Positions 13,620 through 15,186 of a stretch of DNA of 15,186 nt are shown here, piece by piece (position 1 is the stretch's first letter; each line of letters begins with the position of its first letter). The stretch spans positions 1-15,186 of the forward strand of contig CAMPGR010000092.1 in NCBI GenBank assembly GCA_946885605.1, read 5' to 3'. Under the pieces are notes generated by a model that saw only the letters and a program-made list of their open reading frames with translations, ran no database searches and was not told the DNA's origin. The position numbers and the translations under genes are program-made. The DNA is from an uncultured Pseudomonadota bacterium. Lineage in GTDB: Bacteria > Pseudomonadota > Gammaproteobacteria > Burkholderiales > SG8-41.

Positions 13620-15164
13620 ATGGCAATATCGCGCCGCACCTTTTTGCTCGCCGCCTCCGGCGCCATTGCACTCGGTGCCGCACACGGGCGCCGCGTGCTC
13701 GCGAAGCCGCGTTTCGGCGACGACCCGTTCACGCTTGGTGTCGCCTCCGGCTATCCGCAGCCCGATGGCATGGTGCTGTGGACGCGGCTTGCGCCCCGAC
13801 CGCTGCACGGCGGCGGCATGCCGCCGGAGGCAATGCGCGTCGGCTGGGAAATTGCGGCCGATGAAGCCTTCCGGAACATCGTGGCGAAAGGCGAGCACAT
13901 CGCGACGCCGCAATACGCGCACTCGGTGCACGTGGAAGCGAGCGGGCTTGAGCCAGGGCGCTGGTACTGGTATCGCTTTCATGCAGGCGGCGCCACGAGT
14001 CCGACGGGACGCACGCGCACGACGCCCGCACACGGCGCCGCGGTCGAGCGCATGCGGTTCGCGATCGCCTCGTGCCAGCACTACGAGCAAGGCTACTTTG
14101 CGGCTTATCGCCACATGGCGGCGGAGGACTTCGATCTCGTGCTTCACCTCGGCGACTACATCTACGAATCCTCGTGGGGACGCAAGCTCATACGCCACCA
14201 CGAGGCGGAAGCGCCCGTCACACTCGAGGAATACCGCAAGCGCCATGCGCTCTACAAGACCGACCGCGATCTGAAGGCGGCGCATGCGGCCTTTCCCTGG
14301 ATCGTGACCTGGGACGACCACGAAGTGCAGAACGACTACGCGGCGGACCATTCCCAGGATCGCGTGCCGCCCGGCCTGTTCCGCAAGCGCCGGCTCGCCG
14401 CATACCAAGCGTATTACGAGCACATGCCGCTGCCCGCCTCAGCCCGGCCGCGGGGCAGCGACATGCGCATCTACGCGTCGAACCGTTTCGGCGCACTCGC
14501 CCGGTTTTTCGTGCTCGATGGGCGCCAGTATCGCGCGCCGCAGGCTTGCCCTCGTCCGGGGCGCGGCGGCAGCAACGTGGTCGATGCCTGCGACGCGCGC
14601 CTCGACCCGGGGCGAACGCTGCTCGGGGCCGCACAGGAGCGCTGGCTGCTCGACCGGCTTGCCGCCTCGCAGGCGCGATGGAACCTGATCGCCCAGCAGA
14701 CGCTGATGGCGCAGGTGGATCGCATGCCGGGAGAAGGCCAGGCGTTCTGGACCGATGGATGGGATGGCTACCCCGACGCCCGGTCGCGTCTGCTTTCGCA
14801 CATCCGGCATCAACGCGTGTCCAATCCCGTGGTGCTCGGCGGCGACCTGCACACCGCCATCGCGGCCGACTTGCGCGTGGATTTCGACGATCCGCGCGCG
14901 CCGGTCGTGGCGAGCGAATTCGTGACGACCTCCATCACTTCCTACGGCCACCCGCGCGCCCGCATCGAAGCCTGGGCGGCCGAGAATCCGCACATCAGGT
15001 ATGCCGATCCCACGCGCCGCGGCTATACGGCGATGGAGCTTTCCACGCGGCGCTGTGTCGCCCACATGCGCACGCTGGATGACGCGCACGATCCCGACTC
15101 CCGCATCCGCACGCTCGCCTCGTTCGCAGTAGAAGACGGCCGCGCCGGCGTGCAGCGTATCTAA
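13620..15164 (+). CDS. phoD: Tat-exported PhoD-like alkaline phosphatase/phosphodiesterase
   Basis: A 514-residue metallophosphoesterase of the PhoD family, releasing phosphate from organic phosphomono- or diesters outside the cytoplasm. It begins MAISRRTFLLAASGAIALGA, a twin-arginine signal (SRRTFL), which fixes ATG 13620 over an upstream frame start at 13530. A PhoD N-terminal domain (about 35-140) with DDPFTLGVASGYPQPDGMVLWTR-type opening leads to the catalytic domain: ASCQHYEQGYF (Cys152, iron ligand in B. subtilis PhoD), LHLGDYIYE (Asp179), TWDDHEVQND (Asp232/233, His234, Asn238, Asp239), FFVLDGRQYR (297-305), WDGYPDARSRLL (381-392) and VLGGDLHTA (Asp409, His411). It is intact and of normal length. 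No Shine-Dalgarno; an 18-bp tandem repeat lies just upstream. Confidence 0.93.
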   Translation: MAISRRTFLLAASGAIALGAAHGRRVLAKPRFGDDPFTLGVASGYPQPDGMVLWTRLAPRPLHGGGMPPEAMRVGWEIAADEAFRNIVAKGEHIATPQYAHSVHVEASGLEPGRWYWYRFHAGGATSPTGRTRTTPAHGAAVERMRFAIASCQHYEQGYFAAYRHMAAEDFDLVLHLGDYIYESSWGRKLIRHHEAEAPVTLEEYRKRHALYKTDRDLKAAHAAFPWIVTWDDHEVQNDYAADHSQDRVPPGLFRKRRLAAYQAYYEHMPLPASARPRGSDMRIYASNRFGALARFFVLDGRQYRAPQACPRPGRGGSNVVDACDARLDPGRTLLGAAQERWLLDRLAASQARWNLIAQQTLMAQVDRMPGEGQAFWTDGWDGYPDARSRLLSHIRHQRVSNPVVLGGDLHTAIAADLRVDFDDPRAPVVASEFVTTSITSYGHPRARIEAWAAENPHIRYADPTRRGYTAMELSTRRCVAHMRTLDDAHDPDSRIRTLASFAVEDGRAGVQRI

Positions 15165-15186
15165 CGAGCGTCGTAGAAATGACTGA

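Noticed and set aside
13347..14423. 358-codon minus-strand frame across the 5' half of phoD and the DUF2520 start
   Set aside because: Runs antisense to PhoD motifs and has no family features.
1..15186. CRISPR arrays, transposase genes, tRNA or rRNA genes, integrase or toxin-antitoxin pairs
   Set aside because: I looked for regular spaced repeats, cloverleaf-like segments and mobile-gene motifs and saw none; the only exact tandem repeat is the 18-bp pair before phoD.

Overview
This window is a GC-rich, densely packed bacterial chromosome segment. It holds 17 complete or near-complete protein genes plus the 3' end of one more, with no RNA genes, insertion sequences, CRISPR arrays or phage genes that I can see. 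The coaBC-dut linkage, an iron superoxide dismutase, a short PuuD-type membrane protein, several exported Gram-negative envelope proteins (beta-barrel, lipoprotein, Tat substrate) and a CTGT-N8-ACAG LexA-type box fit a proteobacterium. A betaproteobacterium is my best guess, but that is inference from gene content, not a measurement.

Layout. Positions 1-1406 (+): an overlapping operon of coaBC (tail), dut, a small CbiX-type chelatase and a secreted DUF192 protein. Positions 1404-2080 (-): a two-gene unit of a 31-residue membrane peptide followed by a PuuD-like membrane protein, ending at an intrinsic terminator. Positions 2179-3096 (-): sodB with its own terminator, a strong Shine-Dalgarno, a GTG start and an unusually long structured leader behind a TATAAT promoter. 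Positions 3226-4865 (+): a YaiO-like outer-membrane barrel and an unidentified lipoprotein.

Positions 4902-10354 (-): six collinear genes, in transcription order a double-hotdog thioesterase-like protein, a PA0069-type radical SAM protein (COG1533) with a LexA-type box on its promoter, an AcuC-like histone-deacetylase-family enzyme, an LLM flavin oxidoreductase, a two-repeat PsiF protein and an exported protein-L-isoaspartate methyltransferase. Positions 10481-11359 (+): a beta-hydroxyacid dehydrogenase-like protein. Positions 11389-13512 (-): a muconate-lactonizing-type enolase-superfamily enzyme and a DUF2520 Rossmann protein. Positions 13620-15164 (+): a Tat-exported PhoD-like phosphatase.

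Most of this is housekeeping or scattered metabolism rather than one dedicated system. The parts most worth following up are regulatory and small-scale: the LexA-type box over the radical SAM promoter, the unannotated 31-residue membrane peptide, the sodB leader with alternative hairpins, and the 18-bp tandem duplication just before phoD.
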